This document shows, piece by piece, positions 9,108 through 16,323 of a DNA stretch of 64,000 nucleotides. The notes under the pieces are model-generated. The model saw only the letters and a list, made by a program, of their open reading frames with translations. It was not told where the DNA came from and ran no database searches. The first letter of the stretch is position 1. Every line of letters starts with the position of its first letter. The translations under genes and the position numbers were made by a program. The stretch comes from an uncultured Bacteroidia bacterium (GTDB lineage Bacteria > Bacteroidota > Bacteroidia > J057 > CALAJH01). The stretch spans positions 124,001-188,000 of the forward strand of contig CALAJH010000012.1 in NCBI GenBank assembly GCA_937922655.1. Direction: 5' to 3'.

Positions 9108-10085
9108 TTATGATATGCTTTCCGAGATTAAAAATGAATTTCTATCGGACGAGCTTCTTGCAATCAATTCCCCTAGAAAACCTGCAAGAAACATTTGCAA
9201 CCCGGCAACCAACGCCACAAGGGAAAGATAAAACAGAGGTTGTTCGACAACGGGACGGATGCTGTTTGGTTGCACCCCTATATGTAACTTATAAAGTTTT
9301 TCTGCAATTAAGTAAACGGTGGTTAAAAAACCCGATGCAAAACATAATACACCCAAAGATCCAAAAAAGTGCATCGGCTTTCTTCCAAATCTAAGAATAA
9401 AAGACAAAGAAAGCAAGTCCAGAAATCCGTTGATAAATCTTTCCAATCCGAACTTTGAAACTCCGTATTTTCTCGCTCTGTGCTCTACTACTTTTTCGCC
9501 AATTTTACTAAATCCGGAAGCTTTAGCTAAAAACGGGATGTAGCGATGCATTTCTCCATAGACCTCGATAGACTTAACCACTTCATTACGATACGCTTTT
9601 AAGCCGCAATTGAAATCGTTAAGCTTGATTCCCGAAACTATGCGCGTAACGAAGTTGAAGATTACGCTTGGAAGAGTTTTGCTTATAGGGTCGTAACGCT
9701 TTTTTTTCCATCCACTGACAACGTCGTATTTATCTTCGGTAATCATTTTGAAGAGTGCGGGTATTTCGTCGGGACTGTCTTGTAAATCGGCGTCCATCGT
9801 GATGACCACGCTTCCCGAGGCATGACGAAATCCCACGTTAAGCGCCGCGCTTTTCCCATAATTTCTTTGAAACTTGTAAGCGACAATCGAGGGAAATTTC
9901 AATTTTAGTTCCTTAATTACCTCCCATGAATTGTCTTTGCTTCCATCGTCCACAAGTATAACTTCATAGTCTAATTTATGATGGGTGCACACGCGGTCTA
10001 TCCATTCTACAAGTTCCGGAAGGGATTCGGCCTCATTGTACAACGGTATTACCACCGATAATTCATTATTCGACTTGTTCGACAT
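9108..10085 (-). CDS. GT2 glycosyltransferase, GtrB/DPM1-like
   Basis: A polyprenyl-phosphate sugar transferase of the DPM1/GtrB/ArnC class. An N-terminal GT-A domain (about 8-220) has VVIPLYNEAESL, the nucleotide-binding LVDDGSKDNSW, the metal-binding MDADLQDSP and the NYGKSAALNVG segment. Two membrane helices follow at about 235-255 and 280-305. Enzymes of this type move a hexose from a nucleotide sugar onto undecaprenyl phosphate at the inner membrane for later use outside. Sugar and acceptor cannot be read from the sequence. Its first 20 nt overlap the end of the MFS gene, and 17 nt separate it from the downstream unknown gene, so it is an internal operon member. Confidence 0.9.
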   Translation of the reverse strand: MSNKSNNELSVVIPLYNEAESLPELVEWIDRVCTHHKLDYEVILVDDGSKDNSWEVIKELKLKFPSIVAYKFQRNYGKSAALNVGFRHASGSVVITMDADLQDSPDEIPALFKMITEDKYDVVSGWKKKRYDPISKTLPSVIFNFVTRIVSGIKLNDFNCGLKAYRNEVVKSIEVYGEMHRYIPFLAKASGFSKIGEKVVEHRARKYGVSKFGLERFINGFLDLLSLSFILRFGRKPMHFFGSLGVLCFASGFLTTVYLIAEKLYKLHIGVQPNSIRPVVEQPLFYLSLVALVAGLQMFLAGFLGELIARSSSDRNSFLISESIS

Positions 10086-11325
10086 AATTTAAATCTTTGC
10101 CGAAGGTTTCTTGTAAAAAATAAAGAGATGTAAATGCAATAGGAATCAGAATCAAAAGCACGGCAAAGGCTCCATATAAATCTGCGTTTGGCATCCCTCC
10201 CCATACGGAAAATCTAAAAAATTGAAAAAGCAACGTTGATGGAACCAACGCACCGCGTACGATATTTGGAATCGTTGTAGCGGCGGTTGCTCGGATATTT
10301 GTGCCAAACTGTTCTGCCGCAATGGTTACGAAAACCGCCCAGTAACCAACGCCAAATCCCATGCCAAAAATTAACCCGTAAAAATGCAAATCGGAAGTTT
10401 TAGGGTTTAGCGTAAGATAATGAGCCGTAAGGACCGATGTCAAAAGGAGAAAGAAAAACACCGCTTTTTTTCGACTTTTCAGCAACTGGCTTAACAAACC
10501 GGAAGTCAAATCGCCTGCGGAAAGCCCCATATAAGCCAACATTATTGTAAATCCCGCATCCACGTCAAACGCCAGCCCTAACGACTTGGCAAATTCCGGC
10601 GATTGAAACACAAGAATACCAATAACAAACCATAAAGGAACGCCGATAAGAACACAGTTAATATATTTTAGAAGTGTATTCTTGTTTTTTAAAAAGATGG
10701 CAAGGTTTCCTTTCGCAACTTTTTGGGCGTCTAGGCTTGTGAACATTCCCGATTCATGAACGCCAAACCTAAGCGCCAAAAGTCCTAACCCCATTAATCC
10801 GCCAACGATGTACGCAACCCTCCAATTTTCAATTCCCAGATTTAGATTTAAGTTGGCTACACGGTTGGCGGCTACGGCCCCAAGCAAACCGAAAGAAGCG
10901 ATAAGAGTCGTGCCGATTCCACGCTTTTCCTTACCCATTAATTCGGAAACCAATGTAACACCCGCTCCAAGTTCTCCGGCCAATCCTATGCCCGCAATCA
11001 GTCGAAGTATTGCGTACGTTTCTATGGAATTTACGAAACCATTGGCAAGATTCGCAATCGAATACAAGAATATGGACCCGAACAGTACCGATAATCTTCC
11101 ACGTTTGTCCCCAAGTATTCCCCAAAGAAAGCCTCCAATCAAAAGGCCCGTCATCTGGGTATTCATTAAAAATTCACCCTCAAGACGAACGCTCTCGGCG
11201 TCAACGATTCCCAAACTATTAAGACTTGGTATTCTAACTACGCCGAAAAGAATTAAATCGTATATGTCTACGAAATAACCTAAGGCGGAAACCACTATGG
11301 CGATGTAAACTCCTCGCAAACCCAT
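10066..11325 (-). CDS. MFS transporter
   Basis: 419 residues with about 12 hydrophobic helices, in the inner membrane. The cytoplasmic loop signature GILGDKRGRLSVLFGS between helices 2 and 3 and the RLIAGIGLAGELGAGVTLVSE stretch are typical of the sugar and metabolite:H+ symporter branches of the major facilitator superfamily. The substrate is unknown. The gene starts 12 nt after the HisC-like gene and overlaps the GT2 gene by 20 nt. An obvious guess is a transporter for a small metabolite handled by the neighbouring proteins, but the sequence does not show this. Confidence 0.88.
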   Translation of the reverse strand: MGLRGVYIAIVVSALGYFVDIYDLILFGVVRIPSLNSLGIVDAESVRLEGEFLMNTQMTGLLIGGFLWGILGDKRGRLSVLFGSIFLYSIANLANGFVNSIETYAILRLIAGIGLAGELGAGVTLVSELMGKEKRGIGTTLIASFGLLGAVAANRVANLNLNLGIENWRVAYIVGGLMGLGLLALRFGVHESGMFTSLDAQKVAKGNLAIFLKNKNTLLKYINCVLIGVPLWFVIGILVFQSPEFAKSLGLAFDVDAGFTIMLAYMGLSAGDLTSGLLSQLLKSRKKAVFFFLLLTSVLTAHYLTLNPKTSDLHFYGLIFGMGFGVGYWAVFVTIAAEQFGTNIRATAATTIPNIVRGALVPSTLLFQFFRFSVWGGMPNADLYGAFAVLLILIPIAFTSLYFLQETFGKDLNYVEQVE

Positions 11326-11337
11326 TGTATCGCAAAT

Positions 11338-12372
11338 CTACAAAGTTTCCAGTACTTCTACAACTTTTCTATTTTCAACCGAGTTGCCAACGGTTAAACG
11401 TAGGCAATTCTCGCAATAGGGTAACGACGAAACATCCATTACTTTAATGCCCGCTGCAATTAATTTTTCATAAGCCGCACGTGCGTCGTTCAGTCTTACC
11501 ATTATAAAATTAGTTTCCGAAGGATAAATTTTTAAAATACTTGAACAAGTTTGTAACTCGTACACCCACTTTTCTCTAGCCTTATGAGATTTCGCCACCC
11601 AATCTTTTAATTCGTGGGCGAATCGTAGCGTTTGGATTGCCAATGATTGAGTAATACTGTTTATGTTGTATTTATTTTTAATAGCATTGACAATGTTAAT
11701 TATAGTTTTTGGCGAAATCATAGCCGACAACTGTAAGCCCGCCATTCCCCAAGCATAGTCGAGAGTTCTTATGCATATTATATTATTATATTTATGATAA
11801 TTGGTATAGTTTGGTTTTTTAAAGTCTAAATATGATTCGTTTATAGCTATTATTCCATTAAAGCTTTGTGTGATTTCGTCCAACACATCGTCGGGTATCG
11901 GCATGCCCGTAGGATCGTTCGGGGTCGCCATGTACAACAATTTCACTTCGGGAGTAAGAAAGCCAACGATTTTTTCCGAATTAAAAGGCTCGTCCGGATT
12001 CCAAGTGGCATATTTTAGCAAAGCGCCGTGAATCAAGGCCCGCCTCGAAAAGTTACACGACGATGGAGCTACTATTACAACCGCGTCTTGACAAGGCTCA
12101 ACAAATAAATTCAAAATCCAGTCGTAAACTTGGTCTAAACCGTGTCCTATGGCTATATTGTTCGCGTTTACCGACAATACGTTTGCCCAAGCTTCTCGAA
12201 GATTCGTTTGCAGTGAATCGGGAAAATGATTGTAAAAAGCGCCGGAAATGGATCCGTTGGAATTTTCGTTAGCGTCGAGCATAACATCGTACATTCGTCG
12301 CTCTTCGATACCCAAAATTCTGAACTGTTCGCGCTTTGAATCCCGCAATAATTCCTCTATTCCGACTTTCAT
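11338..12372 (-). CDS. HisC-like aminotransferase homologue lacking the PLP lysine
   Basis: A class I/II aminotransferase fold closest to histidinol-phosphate aminotransferase: LDANEN near the start, TPNDPTG for the PNxPTG loop, NESYLDF for DEAYxxF, and LRLTVGN near the end. The position that should carry the Schiff-base lysine (RTLSKAxGLAGLR in HisC) reads RTLDYAWGMAGLQ. SK has become DY, the phosphate-binding arginine is glutamine, and the pyridine-contacting aspartate is asparagine. It should therefore not form a normal PLP aldimine and is probably a pseudoenzyme. The ATG at 12372 was chosen over the ORF-track start (12432) because a promoter-like box overlaps 12430-12437 and family homology begins at MKVGIEELL. 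It leads a five-gene minus-strand run. The gene is AT-rich. Confidence 0.82.
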   Translation of the reverse strand: MKVGIEELLRDSKREQFRILGIEERRMYDVMLDANENSNGSISGAFYNHFPDSLQTNLREAWANVLSVNANNIAIGHGLDQVYDWILNLFVEPCQDAVVIVAPSSCNFSRRALIHGALLKYATWNPDEPFNSEKIVGFLTPEVKLLYMATPNDPTGMPIPDDVLDEITQSFNGIIAINESYLDFKKPNYTNYHKYNNIICIRTLDYAWGMAGLQLSAMISPKTIINIVNAIKNKYNINSITQSLAIQTLRFAHELKDWVAKSHKAREKWVYELQTCSSILKIYPSETNFIMVRLNDARAAYEKLIAAGIKVMDVSSLPYCENCLRLTVGNSVENRKVVEVLETL

Positions 12373-12409
12373 ACTCAAAATTGAATAATTTTTAGGTAAC
12401 GCAAGAATA

Positions 12410-12509
12410 TTGGTATTTAAAATCAATACCAAAAATATATTTATAGAAAATTAGTATTAAAAAATAATAGTATTATTTTTTGTCAATATTTTGTATTGGA
12501 ATTCAATAC
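12410..12509. promoter_or_regulatory. Palindrome array with six GTATT/AATAC half-sites
   Basis: Three inverted repeats lie between the divergent HisC-like and gatC genes: TTGGTATT-N7-AATACCAA (12410-12432), AAAAAATAATA-G-TATTATTTTTT (12459-12481) and GTATTG-N5-CAATAC (12493-12509). GTATT or its complement occurs six times (12413, 12425, 12454, 12470, 12493, 12505). This looks like operators for a dimeric regulator controlling one or both divergent promoters. The AT-rich middle palindrome could alternatively act as a hairpin. The regulator is not identified in the window. Confidence 0.6.
12430..12437 (-). promoter_or_regulatory. -7 box for the HisC-like operon
   Basis: The minus strand reads TATTTTTG, a full match to TAnnTTTG, with a T-rich stretch about 21 nt upstream. 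Transcription would begin near 12423, downstream of the ORF-track start codon, which supports ATG 12372 as the real start. The box overlaps the first palindrome, so a bound regulator could block it. Confidence 0.5.
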
Positions 12510-12515
12510 TTTTAA

Positions 12516-12546
12516 TTGGTTGGTGATTTGAGATTTACTACATTTG
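12516..12546 (+). promoter_or_regulatory. Promoter for gatC operon
   Basis: TTGG (12516-12519), a 19-nt spacer and TACATTTG (12539-12546) match the Bacteroidota sigma-A promoter closely. The gatC ATG lies 21 nt downstream of the -7 box. Confidence 0.7.
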
Positions 12547-12567
12547 CGTCGCAAATCAATTAATTTG

Positions 12568-12858
12568 ATGACGGACGAAAAGATATTGGATAAGTTGGCG
12601 GATTTGTCCCGATTAAGCATCGGTGAAAGTGAAAAAGAAAAGTTTGCTTCAGACCTTGCCGGCATCTTTAAAATGATTGAAAAAATTGGCGAAGTAGAAA
12701 CGGAACGATCATCGCCGCTTATTCATTTGTCCGAAACCGAAAACGTTCTTCGAGACGATGTTTGCGAACAATTAAACATTCGTGCCATTGCACTTGCCAA
12801 TTCGCCTAAAAGCGATGGAGACTATTTCAAAGTGCCAAAGGTTGTCGAAAAAAATTAA
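12568..12858 (+). CDS. gatC: Asp/Glu-tRNA amidotransferase subunit C
   Basis: The small scaffold subunit of the GatCAB amidotransferase, which converts misacylated Glu-tRNA(Gln) and/or Asp-tRNA(Asn) to the amidated forms. The 96 residues show the family pattern: an N-terminal helix LDKLADLSRLSI, a DLAGIFKMIEKIGEVET helix, the VLRDDV segment and a C-terminal FKVPKVVE. The ORF track begins at TTG 12544, inside the promoter -7 box; ATG 12568 is the real start. GatA and GatB are not in this window, which is common in this phylum. Confidence 0.9.
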   Translation: MTDEKILDKLADLSRLSIGESEKEKFASDLAGIFKMIEKIGEVETERSSPLIHLSETENVLRDDVCEQLNIRAIALANSPKSDGDYFKVPKVVEKN

Positions 12859-12877
12859 AGACTTGCTTCGCCAAAGA

Positions 12878-14080
12878 ATGCAGTACGGATTTTCTTTCAT
12901 TTATAAGACTATATGTTTGTTGTCTTGTTACACGTTCTTTTTTTCATGCGCCGGTAAAGAAAAAAAAGTCGTTAAATATTACGACGCAAATCAGAAGTTT
13001 CTTAGGGCTACGTATACGGTAAAAAGTGGCAACCCCGAATTGATTGAGGGAGTTTACAAAGAATATTACCCCAACGGCCGACTAAAAAACGAGCTCGAAT
13101 ATAAATCGGGAAGGCTATGGAATGTGGTTTCGCAATTCGACTCTTCGGGAAATAGACTTACGCAATCGCGTATTTCCAATGGCAAAGGTATGTTCGTAGT
13201 TTATTCTGAAAACGGCAATCCCTTGGTGGAAGTGGAAATGGAAGAGGGGCTTCCATCGGGTGAAGTTAGATACCTTTCGACCAATCGTCGCTATCGTTGG
13301 ACTAACGGCTTGCCCGATCCCGACGAAACTTCGAATAACACCGACTTGCCTTCGTTTGAAACTCAAACATCCTCGCCACAGGATTCTTTGAAAGCGGCTC
13401 AAAGCGGATTCAACATTAGTATTGCCGATGCAATCGTAAAAGATTTACAAGAGGGAAAAATAAAAGATGTATACTCGAAGTCTTACAGCAAACTTAAAGA
13501 AGTTCAATCATATTCCCAGTTTGAAAAGTACTGGAATTTTTTGACCAAGATATACGGCAGATTAAAATCATACAAACGTATTTCTTATCAACTTTCGGGA
13601 ATGGACACGGCAGGCGAAGGCCTTGAAGTGGTTTATGAATGCCAATTCTCGTTGGTGAAGGGAGCGTTATATATGACTTTTATTTCCGAAAATGCAAGGC
13701 CGGCGCTTGCCGGAATGATGATACGCGCCGAAGACTATGCACCCATCGTGGAAATCAACAATATGGGTAAAGTATACATGGAGCTTATCAAAGCGGGGGA
13801 TTACGAAAAAATTTACGCCCGTTCCTCCGCAAGATTTAAAGAGATTTCCCCTCGTAGTGCATTCGACGATATGTCCCGAAAATTGAAAGAGTTGGGTATG
13901 CTTACCTCTTTCCAGCTTTACCAACATCAAGTTGGACTGCTTGAAGGACAACTGGTCGTGGCCATGGTTTATGAGGCGACTTTTGGCGGAAAAGAATTTT
14001 TTGTCGAGGTCAGCGTGGGAGAAAGTGAATCGGGTTTTGTTTTGGAAGGTCTTAATCTTAGCCCGCAAGACGCCAACTAA
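12878..14080 (+). CDS. MORN-repeat lipoprotein with two C-terminal NTF2-like repeats
   Basis: 400 residues from ATG 12878. The upstream ORF-track start would read through the gatC tail, whereas 12878 gives a clean lipoprotein signal ending at FFFSC (Cys about 24). Residues 30-135 have MORN_2/YwqK-like strands such as EYYPNGRLKNELEYKSG. A Ser/Thr-rich linker follows, then two tandem alpha+beta units (about 180-285 and 290-400) resembling DUF4019/DUF3887-type NTF2-like domains; both open with a DxxYSKSYSKLKEV-type segment. It is probably envelope-anchored. Its role is unknown. It lies 19 nt after gatC and directly abuts the J-domain gene. Confidence 0.7.
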   Translation: MQYGFSFIYKTICLLSCYTFFFSCAGKEKKVVKYYDANQKFLRATYTVKSGNPELIEGVYKEYYPNGRLKNELEYKSGRLWNVVSQFDSSGNRLTQSRISNGKGMFVVYSENGNPLVEVEMEEGLPSGEVRYLSTNRRYRWTNGLPDPDETSNNTDLPSFETQTSSPQDSLKAAQSGFNISIADAIVKDLQEGKIKDVYSKSYSKLKEVQSYSQFEKYWNFLTKIYGRLKSYKRISYQLSGMDTAGEGLEVVYECQFSLVKGALYMTFISENARPALAGMMIRAEDYAPIVEINNMGKVYMELIKAGDYEKIYARSSARFKEISPRSAFDDMSRKLKELGMLTSFQLYQHQVGLLEGQLVVAMVYEATFGGKEFFVEVSVGESESGFVLEGLNLSPQDAN

Positions 14081-14578
14081 ATGGGATTGATTGATTACTA
14101 CGAGTTGCTTGAAATCCCCGTGAATGCCACGGGCGACGAAATAACGACCGCCTTTCGTAAATTCGCCAGAATCTATCATCCCGACGTAAATCCTAGCGAC
14201 GAAGCCGAACAGAGGTTTCGCGACTTATACATGGCATACAGCGTGTTGAGCGATCCATTAGAACGAAGAAAATACGATGAACAGCTCGCCTTTGAAAAAA
14301 GAAAACGCGAAGCAAATCAATTTTCACACGACCCGTTTCCCAATCTTGGGCGTCCGCAAAGACGCGGAAGTCCGGTAGTTGGAATTGAACACGAAACCCA
14401 AGAATACAACATTATAGAATTGGAAAGACCCGTCGATGCATCGCCATCGAATTTAAGGCGAAACCTAATTCTCCACTTTGTCATCATCCTTATTTTCCTT
14501 TTCTTACTATGGTTGATTTTCAAGCTTACCACCGATCCCGATCCTATCCCGCCACGTTCGTTTTTTCGTCTATTTTAG
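14081..14578 (+). CDS. Membrane-anchored J-domain protein
   Basis: 165 residues. The N-terminal 65 form a canonical J domain (DYYELLEIPVNA, then the HPD tripeptide in IYHPDVNPSD, then YSVLSDPLERRKYDE), which stimulates DnaK ATPase. There is no Gly/Phe linker, zinc finger or DnaJ C-terminal domain. Instead a charged linker leads to one C-terminal membrane helix (about 128-150). It is therefore a type III J-protein that should recruit DnaK to the inner membrane. The ATG follows the stop of the previous gene with no gap, so translation is coupled. Its last 70 nt are shared with the next gene in another frame. Confidence 0.85.
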   Translation: MGLIDYYELLEIPVNATGDEITTAFRKFARIYHPDVNPSDEAEQRFRDLYMAYSVLSDPLERRKYDEQLAFEKRKREANQFSHDPFPNLGRPQRRGSPVVGIEHETQEYNIIELERPVDASPSNLRRNLILHFVIILIFLFLLWLIFKLTTDPDPIPPRSFFRLF

Positions 14579-14865
14579 CGATCGTACTGTTGGTCGGTTG
14601 CAAACCCGATAAACCATATATACCGCATGAACATTTTGTCGCGATAATGACCGACCTTCATTTGGCGGAGTCCGCCGCATTTCTCTCTTCATCCGAACCC
14701 AACGCTCAAAATCTTACCGGATCTAGGTTGTACCGCGACGTACTTAACAGACATAAAGTTTCCGTGCACGACTTTTGGGCCACTTATGACAAGTATCGCA
14801 CGTCACCGAAAGACATGAACTTGTTGTATGAGAAAATTATTGAAAGATTGAACGTAACAAAGTAA
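14509..14865 (+). CDS. DUF4296 lipoprotein
   Basis: 118 residues. A basic N-terminus, a hydrophobic stretch and the lipobox LLVGC (Cys about 31) mark a lipoprotein. The IPHEHFVAIMTDLHLAESAA segment is the hallmark of DUF4296, a Bacteroidota family of unknown function. The only start that keeps the signal peptide is ATG 14509, inside the J-domain gene, giving a 70-nt overlap. The shared DNA encodes the J-protein membrane helix in one frame and the lipoprotein leader in the other. Confidence 0.8.
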   Translation: MVDFQAYHRSRSYPATFVFSSILAIVLLVGCKPDKPYIPHEHFVAIMTDLHLAESAAFLSSSEPNAQNLTGSRLYRDVLNRHKVSVHDFWATYDKYRTSPKDMNLLYEKIIERLNVTK

Positions 14866-14878
14866 CATTGTATTTTTG
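14848..14878 (+). promoter_or_regulatory. Promoter for the phosphomutase gene
   Basis: TTG (14848-14850), a 20-nt spacer and TATTTTTG (14871-14878) match the Bacteroidota consensus. The -33 box lies inside the end of the DUF4296 gene. The ATG at 14910 is about 25 nt from the expected start of transcription, and the ORF-track start at 14868 falls upstream of it. Confidence 0.65.
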
Positions 14879-14909
14879 CAATAGCACTATTCAATCATTG
14901 CCCGCAAAT

Positions 14910-16310
14910 ATGGAAAATAAGATTAAATTTGGTACCGATGGGTGGCGTGCAATCATTGGTGTGGATTTCACTTCCGCCAATTTGAAAATGGTAACGGACG
15001 CCACACTTTCTTACCTGTTAAAAAACAACCCCAAACCGATAGTTCTGCTTGGATACGACTGTCGATTCAACGGTAAATTGTTTGCACAAATGACGGCGGC
15101 CCGCCTCGCACAAAACGGCGCCAAAGTGCTTCTGACACCCGGTTTTGTTTCGACGCCTATGGTCTCGCTGGCCACGGTTCAACGGCGGGCGGACATGGGA
15201 ATCATCTTAACCGCGTCGCATAATCCTCCCGAATATTCGGGATTCAAACTGAAAGGTCCTTACGGTGGTCCGGCTTATCCTTCGGTTATTGCCGAGGTTG
15301 AGGCCGGAATCGGAAAGCCCAACGATTTTGCCGATGGCAACTTTGATTTTTTGGCGTCGAGTGGCAAAATCGAATACTACGACGCCGAGGCTTTGTATAT
15401 CAATCATTTAAAGTCGTCGTTTTCGATTGAAGCCATAAGCGAGTCGAATATTAATATTGCTTACGACGCCATGTATGGCGCCGGACGAAAGGTCTTTGCC
15501 AAAGTTTTTCCCGAGGCAAAGCTTTTTCATTGTGAAGACAACCCGGGCTTCAATGGACGCGCCCCGGAACCGATTGACAAAAACCTTCCCGAACTTCGCG
15601 ACTATTGCAAGAACAACAACATACCCTTTGGACTTGCAACGGACGGCGACGCGGATAGAATCGGCTTGTACGACGACCGTGGCGTTTTTATCGATTCACA
15701 CCACATTATCTTGCTTGTCGCCAATTATCTTTTGCAAAAAAAGAAAATGAAAGGCAAAATTGTCTGCACATTTTCTTGCACGGACAAAATCGCAAAGTTT
15801 GCCAAAATACATGGTTTGCCTTTTGAAGTAACGAAAATTGGCTTTAAATACATAGCGGAAATAATGGCATCGGAAACGGTGCTTGTTGGCGGAGAAGAGT
15901 CGGGAGGAATTGCGGTTGCAGGGCATATTCCCGAACGCGACGGCATTTATATCGGCATGCTCGTTCTGGAAATGATGGCAAAATCGGGCAAAAAAATTTC
16001 CGAACTCATTTCCGACATTTACGACGAAGTGGGGCCTTTCGCCGTGGAAAGAAACGATTTACACTTATCCGAAGCGGATAAAGCGAGAATTGTATCCGAA
16101 TGTCCGAGTTATCAAAAATTTGGTTCTTATTCGGTTGAATCCATCGAAAGTTTGGACGGCTTCAAATATCGTTTTGGGGAAGGTAAATGGGTAATGATAC
16201 GCCCGTCCGGAACCGAGCCCGTATTGCGCGTCTACGCCGAAGCCGAAAATTCCGAAACGGCAAAAGATATTCTGACTCAGACCATAAACACCATCATCCG
16301 CAAGGCTTAA
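14910..16310 (+). CDS. Phosphoglucomutase/phosphomannomutase family protein
   Basis: An alpha-D-phosphohexomutase that interconverts sugar 1- and 6-phosphates through a phosphoserine; 466 residues from ATG 14910. The N-terminal KFGTDGWRAIIG is typical. The catalytic serine lies in TASHNPPEYSGFK (about residue 100), the metal loop is DGDADR (about 245), the sugar-specificity loop is GGEESGG, and the C-terminal phosphate-binding loop is RPSGTEPVLRVY. The substrate (glucose, mannose or glucosamine) cannot be decided from motifs. It probably feeds envelope polysaccharide precursors, which fits the flippase and glycosyltransferases in the window. Confidence 0.9.
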   Translation: MENKIKFGTDGWRAIIGVDFTSANLKMVTDATLSYLLKNNPKPIVLLGYDCRFNGKLFAQMTAARLAQNGAKVLLTPGFVSTPMVSLATVQRRADMGIILTASHNPPEYSGFKLKGPYGGPAYPSVIAEVEAGIGKPNDFADGNFDFLASSGKIEYYDAEALYINHLKSSFSIEAISESNINIAYDAMYGAGRKVFAKVFPEAKLFHCEDNPGFNGRAPEPIDKNLPELRDYCKNNNIPFGLATDGDADRIGLYDDRGVFIDSHHIILLVANYLLQKKKMKGKIVCTFSCTDKIAKFAKIHGLPFEVTKIGFKYIAEIMASETVLVGGEESGGIAVAGHIPERDGIYIGMLVLEMMAKSGKKISELISDIYDEVGPFAVERNDLHLSEADKARIVSECPSYQKFGSYSVESIESLDGFKYRFGEGKWVMIRPSGTEPVLRVYAEAENSETAKDILTQTINTIIRKA

Positions 16311-16323
16311 TTCGCTTCAAAGA

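Noticed and set aside
12373-12432. Upstream start of the HisC-like gene (ORF-track M at 12432)
   Set aside because: The promoter -7 box overlaps 12430-12437, and the extra 20 residues do not resemble the family.
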